Source: Parapristionchus giblindavisi (taxonomy: Eukaryota; Nematoda; Chromadorea; Rhabditida; Diplogasteridae). From it: a stretch of DNA of 64,000 bases. The notes under the pieces are model-generated. The model had not been told where the DNA came from. It worked only from the letters and a program-made list of their open reading frames with translations, and ran no database searches. This document shows positions 21,601 to 37,300 of this stretch, piece by piece. The stretch's first letter is position 1. The number at the start of each line of letters is the position of its first letter. The position numbers and the translations under genes are program-made. The stretch spans positions 682,001 through 746,000 of the forward strand of contig CALSFV010000226.1 of the NCBI GenBank assembly GCA_943737045.1. Reading direction: 5' to 3'.

Positions 21601-24600
21601 TATCTTGTCGTATACCGAACGAAAGAGCAAAAAAATCTGAATACGATACACTTTTCCATTCCTGAACAGCGGTCACATAGACCAAAATGCTAAATTATCT
21701 TCCAGTACTCTTTGCATTTTCGCTACAAAACAATTCATGACAAGTCAAATTGTCAACGATACTAATCGTGTCATATACCATGTGAAATAGAAAAAAATTC
21801 TGAATCGTACACACTTCAGCTCATGTCGAACCGTATTATTTCACAGTCGCCACAATGGCCGAAGTACAAAAGTAGCTTTTACTCTTATATGATGAAAATT
21901 GCTTGTGAAATGTGAAAATGGCAATGATACCTATCTTGTCGTATACCGAACGAAAGAGCAAAAAAATCTGAATACGATACACTTTTCCATTCCTGAACAG
22001 CGGTCACATAGACCAAAATGCTAAATTATCTTCCAGTACTCTTTGCATTTTCGCTACAAAACAATTCATGACAAGTCAAATTGTCAACGATACTAATCGT
22101 GTCATATACCATGTGAAAGAGAAAAAAATTCTGAATCGTACACACTTCAGCTCATGTCGAACCGTATTATTTCACAGTCGCCACAATGGCCGAAGTACAA
22201 AAGTAGCTTTTACTCTTATATGATGAAAATCGCTTGTGAAATGTGATAATGGCAATGATACCTATCTTGTCGTATACCGAACGAAAGAGCAAAAAAATCT
22301 GAATACGATACACTTTTCCATTCCTGAACAGCGGTCACATAGACCAAAATGCTAAATTATCTTCCAGTACTCTTTGCATTTTCGCTACAAAACAATTCAT
22401 GACAAGTCAAATTGTCAACGATACTAATCGTGTCATATACCATGTGAAATAGAAAAAAATTCTGAATCGTACACACTTCAGCTCATGTCGAACCGTATTA
22501 TTTCACAGTCGCCACAATGGCCGAAGTACAAAAGTAGCTTTTACTCTTATATGATGAAAATTGCTTGTGAAATGTGAAAATGGCAATGATACCTATCTTG
22601 TCGTATACCGAACGAAAGAGCAAAAAAATCTGAATACGATACACTTTTCCATTCCTGAACAGCGGTCACATAGACCAAAATGCTAAATTATCTTCCAGTA
22701 CTCTTTGCATTTTCGCTACAAAACAATTCATGACAAGTCAAATTGTCAACGATACTAATCGTGTCATATACCATGTGAAATAGAAAAAAATTCTGAATCG
22801 TACACACTTCAGCTCATGTCGAACCGTATTATTTCACAGTCGCCACAATGGCCGAAGTACAAAAGTAGCTTTTACTCTTATATGATGAAAATCGCTTGTG
22901 AAATGTGATAATGGCAATGATACCTATCTTGTCGTATACCGAACGAAAGAGCAAAAAAATCTGAATACGATACACTTTTCCATTCCTGAACAGCGGTCAC
23001 ATAGACCAAAATGCTAAATTATCTTCCAGTACTCTTTGCATTTTCGCTACAAAACAATTCATGACAAGTCAAATTGTCAACGATACTAATCGTGTCATAT
23101 ACCATGTGAAAGAGAAAAAAATTCTGAATCGTACACACTTCAGCTCATGTCGAACCGTATTATTTCACAGTCGCCACAACGGCCGAAGTACAAAAGTAGC
23201 TTTTACTCTTATATGATGAAAATTGCTTGTGAAATGTGAAAATGGCAATGATACCTATCTTGTCGTATACCGAACGAAAGAGCAAAAAATCTGAATACGA
23301 TACACTTTTCCATTCCTGAACAGCGGTCACATAGACCAAAATGCTAAATTATCTTCCAGTACTCTTTGCATTTTCGCTACAAAACAATTCATGACAAGTC
23401 AAATTGTCAACGATACTAATCGTGTCATATACCATGTGAAAGAGAAAAAAATTCTGAATCGTACACACTTCAGCTCATGTCGAACCGTATTATTTCACAG
23501 TCGCCACAATGGCCGAAGTACAAAAGTAGCTTTTAATCTTATGTGATGAAAATCGCTTGTGAAATGTGATAATGGCAATGATACCTATCTTGTCGTATAC
23601 CGAACGAAAGAGCAAAAAAATCTGAATACGATACACTTTTCCATTCCTGAACAGCGGTCACATAGACCAAAATGCTAAATTATCTTCCAGTACTCTTTGC
23701 ATTTTCGCTACAAAACAATTCATGACAAGTCAAATTGTCAACGATACTAATCGTGTCATATACCATGTGAAATAGAAAAAAATTCTGAATCGTACACACT
23801 TCAGCTCTTGTCGAACCGTATTATTTCACAGTCGCCACAATGGCCGAAGTACAAAAGTAGCTTTTACTCTTATATGATGAAAATTGCTTGTGAAATGTGA
23901 AAATGGCAATGATACCTATCTTGTCGTATACCGAACGAAAGAGCAAAAAAATCTGAATACGATACACTTTTCCATTCCTGAACAGCGGTCACATAGACCA
24001 AAATGCTAAATTATCTTCCAGTACTCTTTGCATTTTCGCTACAAAACAATTCATGACAAGTCAAATTGTCAACGATACTAATCGTGTCATATACCATGTG
24101 AAATAGAAATAAATTCTGAATCGTACACACTTCAGCTCATGTCGAACCGTATTATTTCACAGTCGCCACTATGGCCGAAGTACAAAAGTAGCTTTTACTT
24201 TTATATGATGAAAATCGCTTGTGAAATGTGATAATGGCAATGATACCTATCTTGTCGTATACCGAACGAAAGAGCAAAAAAATCTGAATACGATACACTT
24301 TTCCATTCCTGAACAGCGGTCACATAGACCAAAATGCTAAATTATCTTCCAGTACTCTTTGCATTTTCGCTACAAAACAATTCATGACAAGTCAAATTGT
24401 CAACGATACTAATCGTGTCATATACCATGTGAAATAGAAAAAAATTCTGAATCGTACACACTTCAGCTCATGTCGAACCGTATTATTTCACAGTCGCCAC
24501 AATGGCCGAAGTACAAAAGTAGCTTTTACTCTTATATGATGAAAATTGCTTGTGAAATGTGAAAATGGCAATGATACCTATCTTGTCGTATACCGAACGA

Positions 24601-26602
24601 AAGAGCAAAAAAATCTGAATACGATACACTTTTCCATTCCTGAACAGCGGTCACATAGACCAAAATGCTAAATTATCTTCCAGTACTCTTTGCATTTTCG
24701 CTACAAAACAATTCATGACAAGTCAAATTGTCAACGATACTAATCGTGTCATATACCATGTGAAATAGAAAAAAATTCTGAATCGTACACACTTCAGCTC
24801 ATGTCGAACCGTATTATTTCACAGTCGCCACAATGGCCGAAGTACAAAAGTAGCTTTTACTCTTATATGATGAAAATTGCTTGTGAAATGTGAAAATGGC
24901 AATGATACCTATCTTGTCGTATACCGAACGAAAGAGCAAAAAAATCTGAATACGATGCACTTTTCCATTCCTGAACAGCGGTCACATAGGCCAAAATGCT
25001 AAATTATCTTCCAGTACTCTTTGCATTTTCGCTACAAAACAATTCATGACAAGTCAAATTGTCAACGATACTAATCGTGTCATATACCATGTGAAATAGA
25101 AAAAAATTCTGAATCGTACACACTTCAGCTCATGTCGAACCGTATTATTTCACAGTCGCCACAATGGCCGAAGTACAAAAGTAGCTTTTACTCTTATATG
25201 ATGAAAATCGCTTGTGAAATGTGATAATGGCAATGATACCTATCTTGTCGTATACCGAACGAAAGAGCAAAAAAATCTGAATACGATACACTTTTCCATT
25301 CCTGAACAGCGGTCACATAGACCAAAATGCTAAATTATCTTCCAGTACTCTTTGCATTTTCGCTACAAAACAATTCATGACAAGTCAAATTGTCAACGAT
25401 ACTAATCGTGTCATATACCATGTGAAATAGAAAAAAATTCTGAATCGTACACACTTCAGCTCATGTCGAACCGTATTATTTCACAGTCGCCACAATGGCC
25501 GAAGTACAAAAGTAGCTTTTACTCTTATATGATGAAAATTGCTTGTGAAATGTGAAAATGGCAATGATACCTATCTTGTCGTATACCGAACGAAAGAGCA
25601 AAAAAATCTGAATACGATACACTTTTCCATTCCTGAACAGCGGTCACATAGACCAAAATGCTAAATTATCTTCCAGTACTCTTTGCATTTTCGCTACAAA
25701 ACAATTCATGACAAGTCAAATTGTCAACGATACTAATCGTGTCATATACCATGTGAAATAGAAAAAAATTCTGAATCGTACACACTTCAGCTCATGTCGA
25801 ACCGTATTATTTCACAGTCGCCACAATGGCCGAAGTACAAAAGTAGCTTTTACTCTTATATGATGAAAATTGCTTGTGAAATGTGAAAATGGCAATGATA
25901 CCTATCTTGTCGTATACCGAACGAAAGAGCAAAAAAATCTGAATACGATACACTTTTCCATTCCTGAACAGCGGTCACATAGACCAAAATGCTAAATTAT
26001 CTTCCAGTACTCTTTGCATTTTCGCTACAAAACAATTCATGACAAGTCAAATTGTCAACGATACTAATCGTGTCATATACCATGTGAAAGAGAAAAAAAT
26101 TCTGAATCGTACACACTTCAGCTCATGTCGAACCGTATTATTTCACAGTCGCCACAACGGCCGAAGTACAAAAGTAGCTTTTACTCTTATATGATGAAAA
26201 TTGCTTGTGAAATGTGAAAATGGCAATGATACCTATCTTGTCGTATACCGAACGAAAGAGCAAAAAATCTGAATACGATACACTTTTCCATTCCTGAACA
26301 GCGGTCACATAGACCAAAATGCTAAATTATCTTCCAGTACTCTTTGCATTTTCGCTACAAAACAATTCATGACAAGTCAAATTGTCAACGATACTAATCG
26401 TGTCATATACCATGTGAAAGAGAAAAAAATTCTGAATCGTACACACTTCAGCTCATGTCGAACCGTATTATTTCACAGTCGCCACAATGGCCGAAGTACA
26501 AAAGTAGCTTTTAATCTTATGTGATGAAAATCGCTTGTGAAATGTGATAATGGCAATGATACCTATCTTGTCGTATACCGAACGAAAGAGCAAAAAAATC
26601 TG

Positions 26603-26650
26603 AAATAGAAAAAAATTCTGAATCGTACACACTTCAGCTCTTGTCGACCG
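26603..26650 (+). repeat. 48-bp ectopic satellite segment inserted within a monomer
   Basis: After GCAAAAAAATCTG the sequence jumps to AAATAGAAAAAAATTCTG...CAGCTCTTGTCGACCG and then resumes at AATACGATACAC. The inserted piece belongs to the other half-unit. It carries the rare CAGCTCTTG variant found in the next monomer at 26824-26829, so that neighbour (about 26790-26834) is the likely donor. A 5-bp deletion near 26708 and a 1-bp deletion near 26785 follow. The net change of +42 matches the spacing to the older copy of this block. Confidence 0.85.
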
Positions 26651-28310
26651 AATACGATACACTTTTCCATTCCTGAACAGCGGTCACATAGACCAAAATG
26701 CTAAATTACAGTACTCTTTGCATTTTCGCTACAAAACAATTCATGACAAGTCAAATTGTCAACGATACTAATCGTGTCATATACATGTGAAATAGAAAAA
26801 AATTCTGAATCGTACACACTTCAGCTCTTGTCGAACCGTATTATTTCACAGTCGCCACAATGGCCGAAGTACAAAAGTAGCTTTTACTCTTATATGATGA
26901 AAATTGCTTGTGAAATGTGAAAATGGCCATGATACCTATCTTGTCGTATACCGAACGAAAGAGCAAAAAAATCTGAATACGATGCACTTTTCCATTCCTG
27001 AACAGCGGTCACATAGGCCAAAATGCTAAATTATCTTCCAGTACTCTTTGCATTTTCGCTACAAAACAATTCATGACAAGTCAAATTGTCAACGATACTA
27101 ATCGTGTCATATACCATGTGAAATAGAAAAAAATTCTGAATCGTACACACTTCAGCTCATGTCGAACCGTATTATTTCACAGTCGCCACAATGGCCGAAG
27201 TACAAAAGTAGCTTTTACTCTTATATGATGAAAATCGCTTGTGAAATGTGATAATGGCAATGATACCTATCTTGTCGTATACCGAACGAAAGAGCAAAAA
27301 AATCTGAATACGATACACTTTTCCATTCCTGAACAGCGGTCACATAGACCAAAATGCTAAATTATCTTCCAGTACTCTTTGCATTTTCGCTACAAAACAA
27401 TTCATGACAAGTCAAATTGTCAACGATACTAATCGTGTCATATACCATGTGAAATAGAAAAAAATTCTGAATCGTACACACTTCAGCTCATGTCGAACCG
27501 TATTATTTCACAGTCGCCACAATGGCCGAAGTACAAAAGTAGCTTTTACTCTTATATGATGAAATTGCTTGTGAAATGTGAAAATGGCAATGATACCTAT
27601 CTTGTCGTATACCGAACGAAAGAGCAAAAAAATCTGAATACGATGCACTTTTCGATTCCTGAACAGCGGTCACATAGGCCAAAATGCTAAATTATCTTCC
27701 AGTACTCTTTGCATTTTCGCTACAAAACAATTCATGACAAGTCAAATTGTCAACGATACTAATCGTGTCATATACCATGTGAAATAGAAAAAAATTCTGA
27801 ATCGTACACACTTCAGCTCATGTCGAACCGTATTATTTCACAGTCGCCACAATGGCCGAAGTACAAAAGTAGCTTTTACTCTTATATGATGAAAATTGCT
27901 TGTGAAATGTGAAAATGGCAATGATACCTATCTTGTCGTATACCGAACGAAAGAGCAAAAAAATCTGAATACGATGCACTTTTCCATTGCTGAACAGCGG
28001 TCACATAGGCCAAAATGCTAAATTATCTTCCAGTACTCTTTGCATTTTCGCTACAAAACAATTCATGACAAGTCAAATTGTCAACGATACTAATCGTGTC
28101 ATATACCATGTGAAATAGAAAAAAATTCTGAATCGTACACACTTCAGCTCATGTCGAACCGTATTATTTCACAGTCGCCACAATGGCCGAAGTACAAAAG
28201 TAGCTTTTACTCTTATATGATGAAAATCGCTTGTGAAATGTGATAATGGCAATGATACCTATCTTGTCGTATACCGAACGAAAGAGCAAAAAAATCTGAA
28301 TACGATACAC

Positions 28311-31300
28311 TTTTCCTTTCCTGAACAGCGGTCACATAGACCAAAATGCTAAATTATCTTCCAGTACTCTTTGCATTTTCGCTACAAAACAATTCATGAC
28401 AAGTCAAATTGTCAACGATACTAATCGTGTCATATACCATGTGAAAGAGAAAAAAATTCTGAATCGTACACACTTCAGCTCATGTCGAACCGTATTATTT
28501 CACAGTCGCCACAATGGCCGAAGTACAAAAGTAGCTTTTACTCTTATATGATGAAAATCGCTTGTGAAATGTGATAATGGCAATGATACCTATCTTGTCG
28601 TATACCGAACGAAAGAGCAAAAAAATCTGAATACGATACACTTTTCCATTCCTGAACAGCGGTCACATAGACCAAAATGCTAAATTATCTTCCTGTACTC
28701 TTTGCATTTTCGCTACAAAACAATTCATGACAAGTCAAATTGTCAACGATACTAATCGTGTCATATACCATGTGAAAGAGAAAAAAATTCTGAATCGTAC
28801 ACACTTCAGCTCATGTCGAACCGTATTATTTCACAGTCGCCACAATGGCCGAAGTACAAAAGTAGCTTTTACTCTTATATGATGAAAATTGCTTGTGAAA
28901 TGTGAAAATGGCAATGATACCTATCTTGTCGTATACCGAACGAAAGAGCAAAAAAATCTGAATACGATACACTTTTCCATTCCTGAACAGCGGTCACATA
29001 GACCAAAATGCTAAATTATCTTCCAGTACTCTTTGCATTTTCGCTACAAAACAATTCATGACAAGTCAAATTGTCAACGATACTAATCGTGTCATATACC
29101 ATGTGAAATAGAAAAAAATTCTGGATCGTACACACTTCAGCTCATGTCGAACCGTATTATTTCACAGTCGCCACTATGGCCGAAGTACAAAAGTAGCTTT
29201 TACTCTTATATGATGAAAATCGCTTGTGAAATGTGATAATGGCAATGATACCTATCTTGTCGTATACCGAACGAAAGAGCAAAAAAATCTGAATACGATG
29301 CACTTTTCCATTCCTGAACAGCGGTCACATAGGCCAAAATGCTAAATTATCTTCCAGTACTCTTTGCATTTTCGCTACAAAACAATTCATGACAAGTCAA
29401 ATTGTCAACGATACTAATCGTGTCATATACCATGTGAAAGAGAAAAAAATTCTGAATCGTACACACTTCAGCTCATGTCGAACCGTATTATTTCACAGTC
29501 GCCACAATGGCCGAAGTACAAAAGTAGCTTTTACTCTTATATGATGAAAATCGCTTGTGAAATGTGATAATGGCAATGATACCTATCTTGTCGTATACCG
29601 AACGAAAGAGCAAAAAAATCTGAATACGATACACTTTTCCATTCCTGAACAGCGGTCACATAGACCAAAATGCTAAGTTATCTTCCAGTACTCTTTGCAT
29701 TTTCGCTACAAAACAATTCATGACAAGTCAAATTGTCAACGATACTAATCGTGTCATATACCATGTGAAAGAGAAAAAAATTCTGAATCGTACACACTTC
29801 AGCTCATGTCGAACCGTATTATTTCACAGTCGCCACTATGGCCGAAGTACAAAAGTAGCTTTTACTCTTATATGATGAAAATCGCTTGTGAAATGTGATA
29901 ATGGCAATGATACCTATCTTGTCGTATACCGAACGAAAGAGCAAAAAAATCTGAATACGATGCACTTTTCCATTCCTGAACAGCGGTCACATAGGCCAAA
30001 ATGCTAAATTATCTTCCAGTACTCTTTGCATTTTCGCTACAAAACAATTCATGACAAGTCAAATTGTCAACGATACTAATCGTGTCATATACCATGTGAA
30101 AGAGAAAAAAATCTGAATCGTACACACTTCAGCTCATGTCGAACCGTATTATTTCACAGTCGCCACTATGGCCGAAGTACAAAAGTAGCTTTTACTCTTA
30201 TATGATGAAAATCGCTTGTGAAATGTGATAATGGCAATGATACCTATCTTGTCGTATACCGAACGAAAGAGCAAAAAAATCTGAATACGATGCACTTTTC
30301 CATTCCTGAACAGCGGTCACATAGGCCAAAATGCTAAATTATCTTCCAGTACTCTTTGCATTTTCGCTACAAAACAATTCATGACAAGTCAAATTGTCAA
30401 CGATACTAATCGTGTCATATACCATGTGAAAGAGAAAAAAATTCTGAATCGTACACACTTCAGCTCATGTCGAACCGTATTATTTCACAGTCGCCACAAT
30501 GGCCGAAGTACAAAAGTAGCTTTTACTCTTATATGATGAAAATCGCTTGTGAAATGTGATAATGGCAATGATACCTATCTTGTCGTATACCGAACGAAAG
30601 AGCAAAAAAATCTGAATACGATGCACTTTTCCATTCCTGAACAGCGGTCACATAGGCCAAAATGCTAAATTATCTTCCAGTACTCTTTGCATTTTCGCTA
30701 CAAAACAATTCATGACAAGTCAAATTGTCAACGATACTAATCGTGTCATATACCATGTGAAAGAGAAAAAAATTCTGAATCGTACACACTTCAGCTCATG
30801 TCGAACCGTATTATTTCACAGTCGCCACAATGGCCGAAGTACAAAAGTAGCTTTTACTCTTATATGATGAAAATCGCTTGTGAAATGTGATAATGGCAAT
30901 GATACCTATCTTGTCGTATACCGAACGAAAGAGCAAAAAAATCTGAATACGATACACTTTTCCATTCCTGAACAGCGGTCACATAGACCAAAATGCTAAG
31001 TTATCTTCCAGTACTCTTTGCATTTTCGCTACAAAACAATTCATGACAAGTCAAATTGTCAACGATACTAATCGTGTCATATACCATGTGAAAGAGAAAA
31101 AAATTCTGAATCGTACACTCTTCAGCTCATGTCGAACCGTATTATTTCACAGTCGCCACTATGGCCGAAGTACAAAAGTAGCTTTTACTCTTATATGATG
31201 AAAATCGCTTGTGAAATGTGATAATGGCAATGATACCTATCTTGTCGTATACCGAACGAAAGAGCAAAAAAATCTGAATACGATGCACTTTTCCATTCCT

Positions 31301-34300
31301 GAACAGCGGTCACATAGGCCAAAATGCTAAATTATCTTCCAGTACTCTTTGCATTTTCGCTACAAAACAATTCATGACAAGTCAAATTGTCAACGATACT
31401 AATCGTGTCATATACCATGTGAAAGAGAAAAAAATCTGAATCGTACACACTTCAGCTCATGTCGAACCGTATTATTTCACAGTCGCCACAATGGCCGAAG
31501 TACAAAAGTAGCTTTTACTCTTATATGATGAAAATCGCTTGTGAAATGTGATAATGGCAATGATACCTATCTTGTCGTATACCGAACGAAAGAGCAAAAA
31601 AATCTGAATACGATACACTTTTCCATTCCTGAACAGCGGTCACATAGACCAAAATGCTAAGTTATCTTCCAGTACTCTTTGCATTTTCGCTACAAAACAA
31701 TTCATGACAAGTCAAATTGTCAACGATACTAATCGTGTCATATACCATGTGAAAGAGAAAAAAATTCTGAATCGTACACACTTCAGCTCATGTCGAACCG
31801 TATTATTTCACAGTCGCCACAATGGCCGAAGTACAAAAGTAGCTTTTACTCTTATATGATGAAAATCGCTTGTGAAATGTGATAATGGCAATGATACCTA
31901 TCTTGTCGTATACCGAACGAAAGAGCAAAAAAATCTGAATACGATACACTTTTCCATTCCTGAACAGCGGTCACATAGACCAAAATGCTAAGTTATCTTC
32001 CAGTACTCTTTGCATTTTCGCTACAAAACAATTCATGACAAGTCAAATTGTCAACGATACTAATCGTGTCATATACCATGTGAAAGAGAAAAAAATTCTG
32101 AATCGTACACTCTTCAGCTCATGTCGAACCGTATTATTTCACAGTCGCCACTATGGCCGAAGTACACAAGTAGCTTTTACTCTTATATGATGAAAATCGC
32201 TTGTGAAATGTGATAATGGCAATGATACCTATCTTGTCGTATACCGAACGAAAGAGCAAAAAAATCTGAATACGATGCACTTTTCCATTCCTGAACAGCG
32301 GTCACATAGGCCAAAATGCTAAATTATCTTCCAGTACTCTTTGCATTTTCGCTACAAAACAATTCATGACAAGTCAAATTGTCAACGATACTAATCGTGT
32401 CATATACCATGTGAAAGAGAAAAAAATCTGAATCGTACACACTTCAGCTCATGTCGAACCGTATTATTTCACAGTCGCCACAATGGCCGAAGTACAAAAG
32501 TAGCTTTTACTCTTATATGATGAAAATCGCTTGTGAAATGTGATAATGGCAATGATACCTATCTTGTCGTATACCGAACGAAAGAGCAAAAAAATCTGAA
32601 TACGATACACTTTTCCATTCCTGAACAGCGGTCACATAGACCAAAATGCTAAATTATCTTCCAGTACTCTTTGCATTTTCGCTACAAAACAATTCATGAC
32701 AAGTCAAATTGTCAACGATACTAATCGTATCATATACCATGTGAAAGAGAAAAAAATTCTGAATCGTACACACTTCAGCTCATGTCGAACCGTATTATTT
32801 CACAGTCGCCACAATGGCCGAAGTACAAAAGTAGCTTTTAATCTTATATGATGAAAATCGCTTGTGAAATGTGATAATGGCAATGATACCTATCTTGTCG
32901 TATACCGAACGAAAGAGCAAAAAAATCTGAATACGATACACTTTTCCATTCCTGAACAGCGGTCACATAGACCAAAATGCTAAATTATCTTCCAGTACTC
33001 TTTGCATTTTCGCTACAAAACAATTCATGACAAGTCAAATTGTCAACGATACTAATCGTGTCATATACCATGTGAAAGAGAAAAAAATTCTGAATCGTAC
33101 ACACTTCAGCTCATGTCGAACCGTATTATTTCACAGTCGCCACAATGGCCGAAGTACAAAAGTAGCTTTTACTCTTATATGATGAAAATTGCTTGTGAAA
33201 TGCAAAAATGGCAATGACACCTATCTTGTCGTATACCGAACGAAAGAGCAAAAAAATCTGAATACGATGCACTTTTCCATTCCTGAACAGCGGTCACATA
33301 GGCCAAAATGCTAAATTATCTTCCAGTACTCTTTGCATTTTCGCTACAAAACAATTCATGACAAGTCAAATTGTCAACGATACTAATCGTGTCATATACC
33401 ATGTGAAAGAGAAAAAAATTCTGAATCGTACACACTTCAGCTCATGTCGAACCGTATTATTTCACAGTCGCCACAATGGCCGAAGTACAAAAGTAGCTTT
33501 TACTCTTATATGATGAAAATTGCTTGTGAAATGTGAAAATGGCAATGATACCTATCTTGTCGTATACCGAACGAAAGAGCAAAAAAATCTGAATACGATA
33601 CACTTTTCCATTCCTGAACAGCGGTCACATAGACCAAAATGCTAAATTATCTTCCAGTACTCTTTGCATTTTCGCTACAAAACAATTCATGACAAGTCAA
33701 ATTGTCAACGATACTAATCGTGTCATATACCATGTGAAAGAGAAAAAAATTCTGAATCGTACACACTTCAGCTCATGTCGAACCGTATTATTTCACAGTC
33801 GCCACAACGGCCGAAGTACAAAAGTAGCTTTTACTCTTATATGATGAAAATTGCTTGTGAAATGTGAAAATGGCAATGATACCTATCTTGTCGTATACCG
33901 AACGAAAGAGCAAAAAAATCTGAATACGATACACTTTTCCATTCCTGAACAGCGGTCACATAGACCAAAATGCTAAATTATCTTCCAGTACTCTTTGCAT
34001 TTTCGCTACAAAACAATTCATGACAAGTCAAATTGTCAACGATACTAATCGTGTCATATACCATGTGAAAGAGAAAAAAATTCTGAATCGTACACACTTC
34101 AGCTCATGTCGAACCGTATTATTTCACAGTCGCCACAATGGCCGAAGTACAAAAGTAGCTTTTACTCTTATATGATGAAAATTGCTTGTGAAATGCGAAA
34201 ATGGCAATGACACCTATCTTGTCGTATACCGAACGAAAGAGCAAAAAAATCTGAATACGATGCACTTTTCCATTCCTGAACAGCGGTCACATAGGCCAAA

Positions 34301-37300
34301 ATGCTAAATTATCTTCCAGTACTCTTTGCATTTTCGCTACAAAACAATTCATGACAAGTCAAATTGTCAACGATACTAATCGTGTCATATACCATGTGAA
34401 AGAGAAAAAAATTCTGAATCGTACACACTTCAGCTCATGTCGAACCGTATTATTTCACAGTCGCCACAATGGCCGAAGTACAAAAGTAGCTTTTACTCTT
34501 ATATGATGAAAATTGCTTGTGAAATGTGAAAATGGCCATGATACCTATCTTGTCGTATACCGAACGAAAGAGCAAAAAAATCTGAATACGATGCACTTTT
34601 CCATTCCTGAACAGCGGTCACATAGGCCAAAATGCTAAATTATCTTCCAGTACTCTTTGCATTTTCGCTACAAAACAATTCATGACAAGTCAAATTGTCA
34701 ACGATACTAATCGTGTCATATACCATGTGAAATAGAAAAAAATTCTGAATCGTACACACTTCAGCTCATGTCGAACCGTATTATTTCACAGTCGCCACAA
34801 TGGCCGAAGTACAAAAGTAGCTTTTACTCTTATATGATGAAAATTGCTTGTGAAATGTGAAAATGGCAATGATACCTATCTTGTCGTATACCGAACGAAA
34901 GAGCAAAAAAATCTGAATACGATGCACTTTTCCATTGCTGAACAGCGGTCACATAGGCCAAAATGCTAAATTATCTTCCAGTACTCTTTGCATTTTCGCT
35001 ACAAAACAATTCATGACAAGTCAAATTGTCAACGATACTAATCGTGTCATATACCATGTGAAATAGAAAAAAATTCTGAATCGTACACACTTCAGCTCAT
35101 GTCGAACCGTATTATTTCACAGTCGCCACAATGGCCGAAGTACAAAAGTAGCTTTTACTCTTATATGATGAAAATCGCTTGTGAAATGTGATAATGGCAA
35201 TGATACCTATCTTGTCGTATACCGAACGAAAGAGCAAAAAAATCTGAATACGATACACTTTTCCTTTCCTGAACAGCGGTCACATAGACCAAAATGCTAA
35301 ATTATCTTCCAGTACTCTTTGCATTTTCGCTACAAAACAATTCATGACAAGTCAAATTGTCAACGATACTAATCGTGTCATATACCATGTGAAAGAGAAA
35401 AAAATTCTGAATCGTACACACTTCAGCTCATGTCGAACCGTATTATTTCACAGTCGCCACAATGGCCGAAGTACAAAAGTAGCTTTTACTCTTATATGAT
35501 GAAAATCGCTTGTGAAATGTGATAATGGCAATGATACCTATCTTGTCGTATACCGAACGAAAGAGCAAAAAAATCTGAATACGATGCACTTTTCCATTCC
35601 TGAACAGCGGTCACATAGGCCAAAATGCTAAATTATCTTCCAGTACTCTTTGCATTTTCGCTACAAAACAATTCATGACAAGTCAAATTGTCAACGATAC
35701 TAATCGTGTCATATACCATGTGAAAGAGAAAAAAATTCTGAATCGTACACACTTCAGCTCATGTCGAACCGTATTATTTCACAGTCGCCACAATGGCCGA
35801 AGTACAAAAGTAGCTTTTACTCTTATATGATGAAAATCGCTTGTGAAATGTGATAATGGCAATGATACCTATCTTGTCGTATACCGAACGAAAGAGCAAA
35901 AAAATCTGAATACGATACACTTTTCCATTCCTGAACAGCGGTCACATAGACCAAAATGCTAAGTTATCTTCCAGTACTCTTTGCATTTTCGCTACAAAAC
36001 AATTCATGACAAGTCAAATTGTCAACGATACTAATCGTGTCATATACCATGTGAAAGAGAAAAAAATTCTGAATCGTACACACTTCAGCTCATGTCGAAC
36101 CGTATTATTTCACAGTCGCCACTATGGCCGAAGTACAAAAGTAGCTTTTACTCTTATATGATGAAAATCGCTTGTGAAATGTGATAATGGCAATGATACC
36201 TATCTTGTCGTATACCGAACGAAAGAGCAAAAAAATCTGAATACGATGCACTTTTCCATTCCTGAACAGCGGTCACATAGGCCAAAATGCTAAATTATCT
36301 TCCAGTACTCTTTGCATTTTCGCTACAAAACAATTCATGACAAGTCAAATTGTCAACGATATTAATCGTGTCATATACCATGTGAAAGAGAAAAAAAATC
36401 TGAATCGTACACACTTCAGCTCATGTCGAACCGTATTATTTCACAGTCGCCACAATGGCCGAAGTACAAAAGTAGCTTTTACTCTTATATGATGAAAATC
36501 GCTTGTGAAATGTGATAATGGCAATGATACCTATCTTGTCGTATACCGAACGAAAGAGCAAAAAAATCTGAATACGATACACTTTTCCATTCCTGAACAG
36601 CGGTCACATAGACCAAAATGCTAAGTTATCTTCCAGTACTCTTTGCATTTTCGCTACAAAACAATTCATGACAAGTCAAATTGTCAACGATACTAATCGT
36701 GTCATATACCATGTGAAAGAGAAAAAAATTCTGAATCGTACACACTTCAGCTCATGTCGAACCGTATTATTTCACAGTCGCCACTATGGCCGAAGTACAA
36801 AAGTAGCTTTTACTCTTATATGATGAAAATCGCTTGTGAAATGTGATAATGGCAATGATACCTATCTTGTCGTATACCGAACGAAAGAGCAAAAAAATCT
36901 GAATACGATGCACTTTTCCATTCCTGAACAGCGGTCACATAGGCCAAAATGCTAAATTATCTTCCAGTACTCTTTGCATTTTCGCTACAAAACAATTCAT
37001 GACAAGTCAAATTGTCAACGATACTAATCGTGTCATATACCATGTGAAAGAGAAAAAAATTCTGAATCGTACACACTTCAGCTCATGTCGAACCGTATTA
37101 TTTCACAGTCGCCACAATGGCCGAAGTACAAAAGTAGCTTTTACTCTTATATGATGAAAATCGCTTGTGAAATGTGATAATGGCAATGATACCTATCTTG
37201 TCGTATACCGAACGAAAGAGCAAAAAAATCTGAATACGATGCACTTTTCCATTCCTGAACAGCGGTCACATAGGCCAAAATGCTAAATTATCTTCCAGTA

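Larger units (their letters stand above)
16721..28310 (+). repeat. Satellite block rich in the GTGAAATAGAA subtype, with block duplications
   Basis: Only full-length monomers of about 331 bp are present. Many carry GTGAAATAGAA in place of GTGAAAGAGAA, and TGAAAATGG in place of TGATAATGG. Rare marker variants reveal copied blocks. CACAACGG recurs at about 17551, 19206, 23178 and 26156. TAGAAATAAATTC recurs at 17815, 19470 and 24102. TTTTAATCTTATGTG recurs at 23531 and 26509. The spacings are whole numbers of monomers (5, 12 and 9; 5 and 14; 9). No gene is present. Confidence 0.93.
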
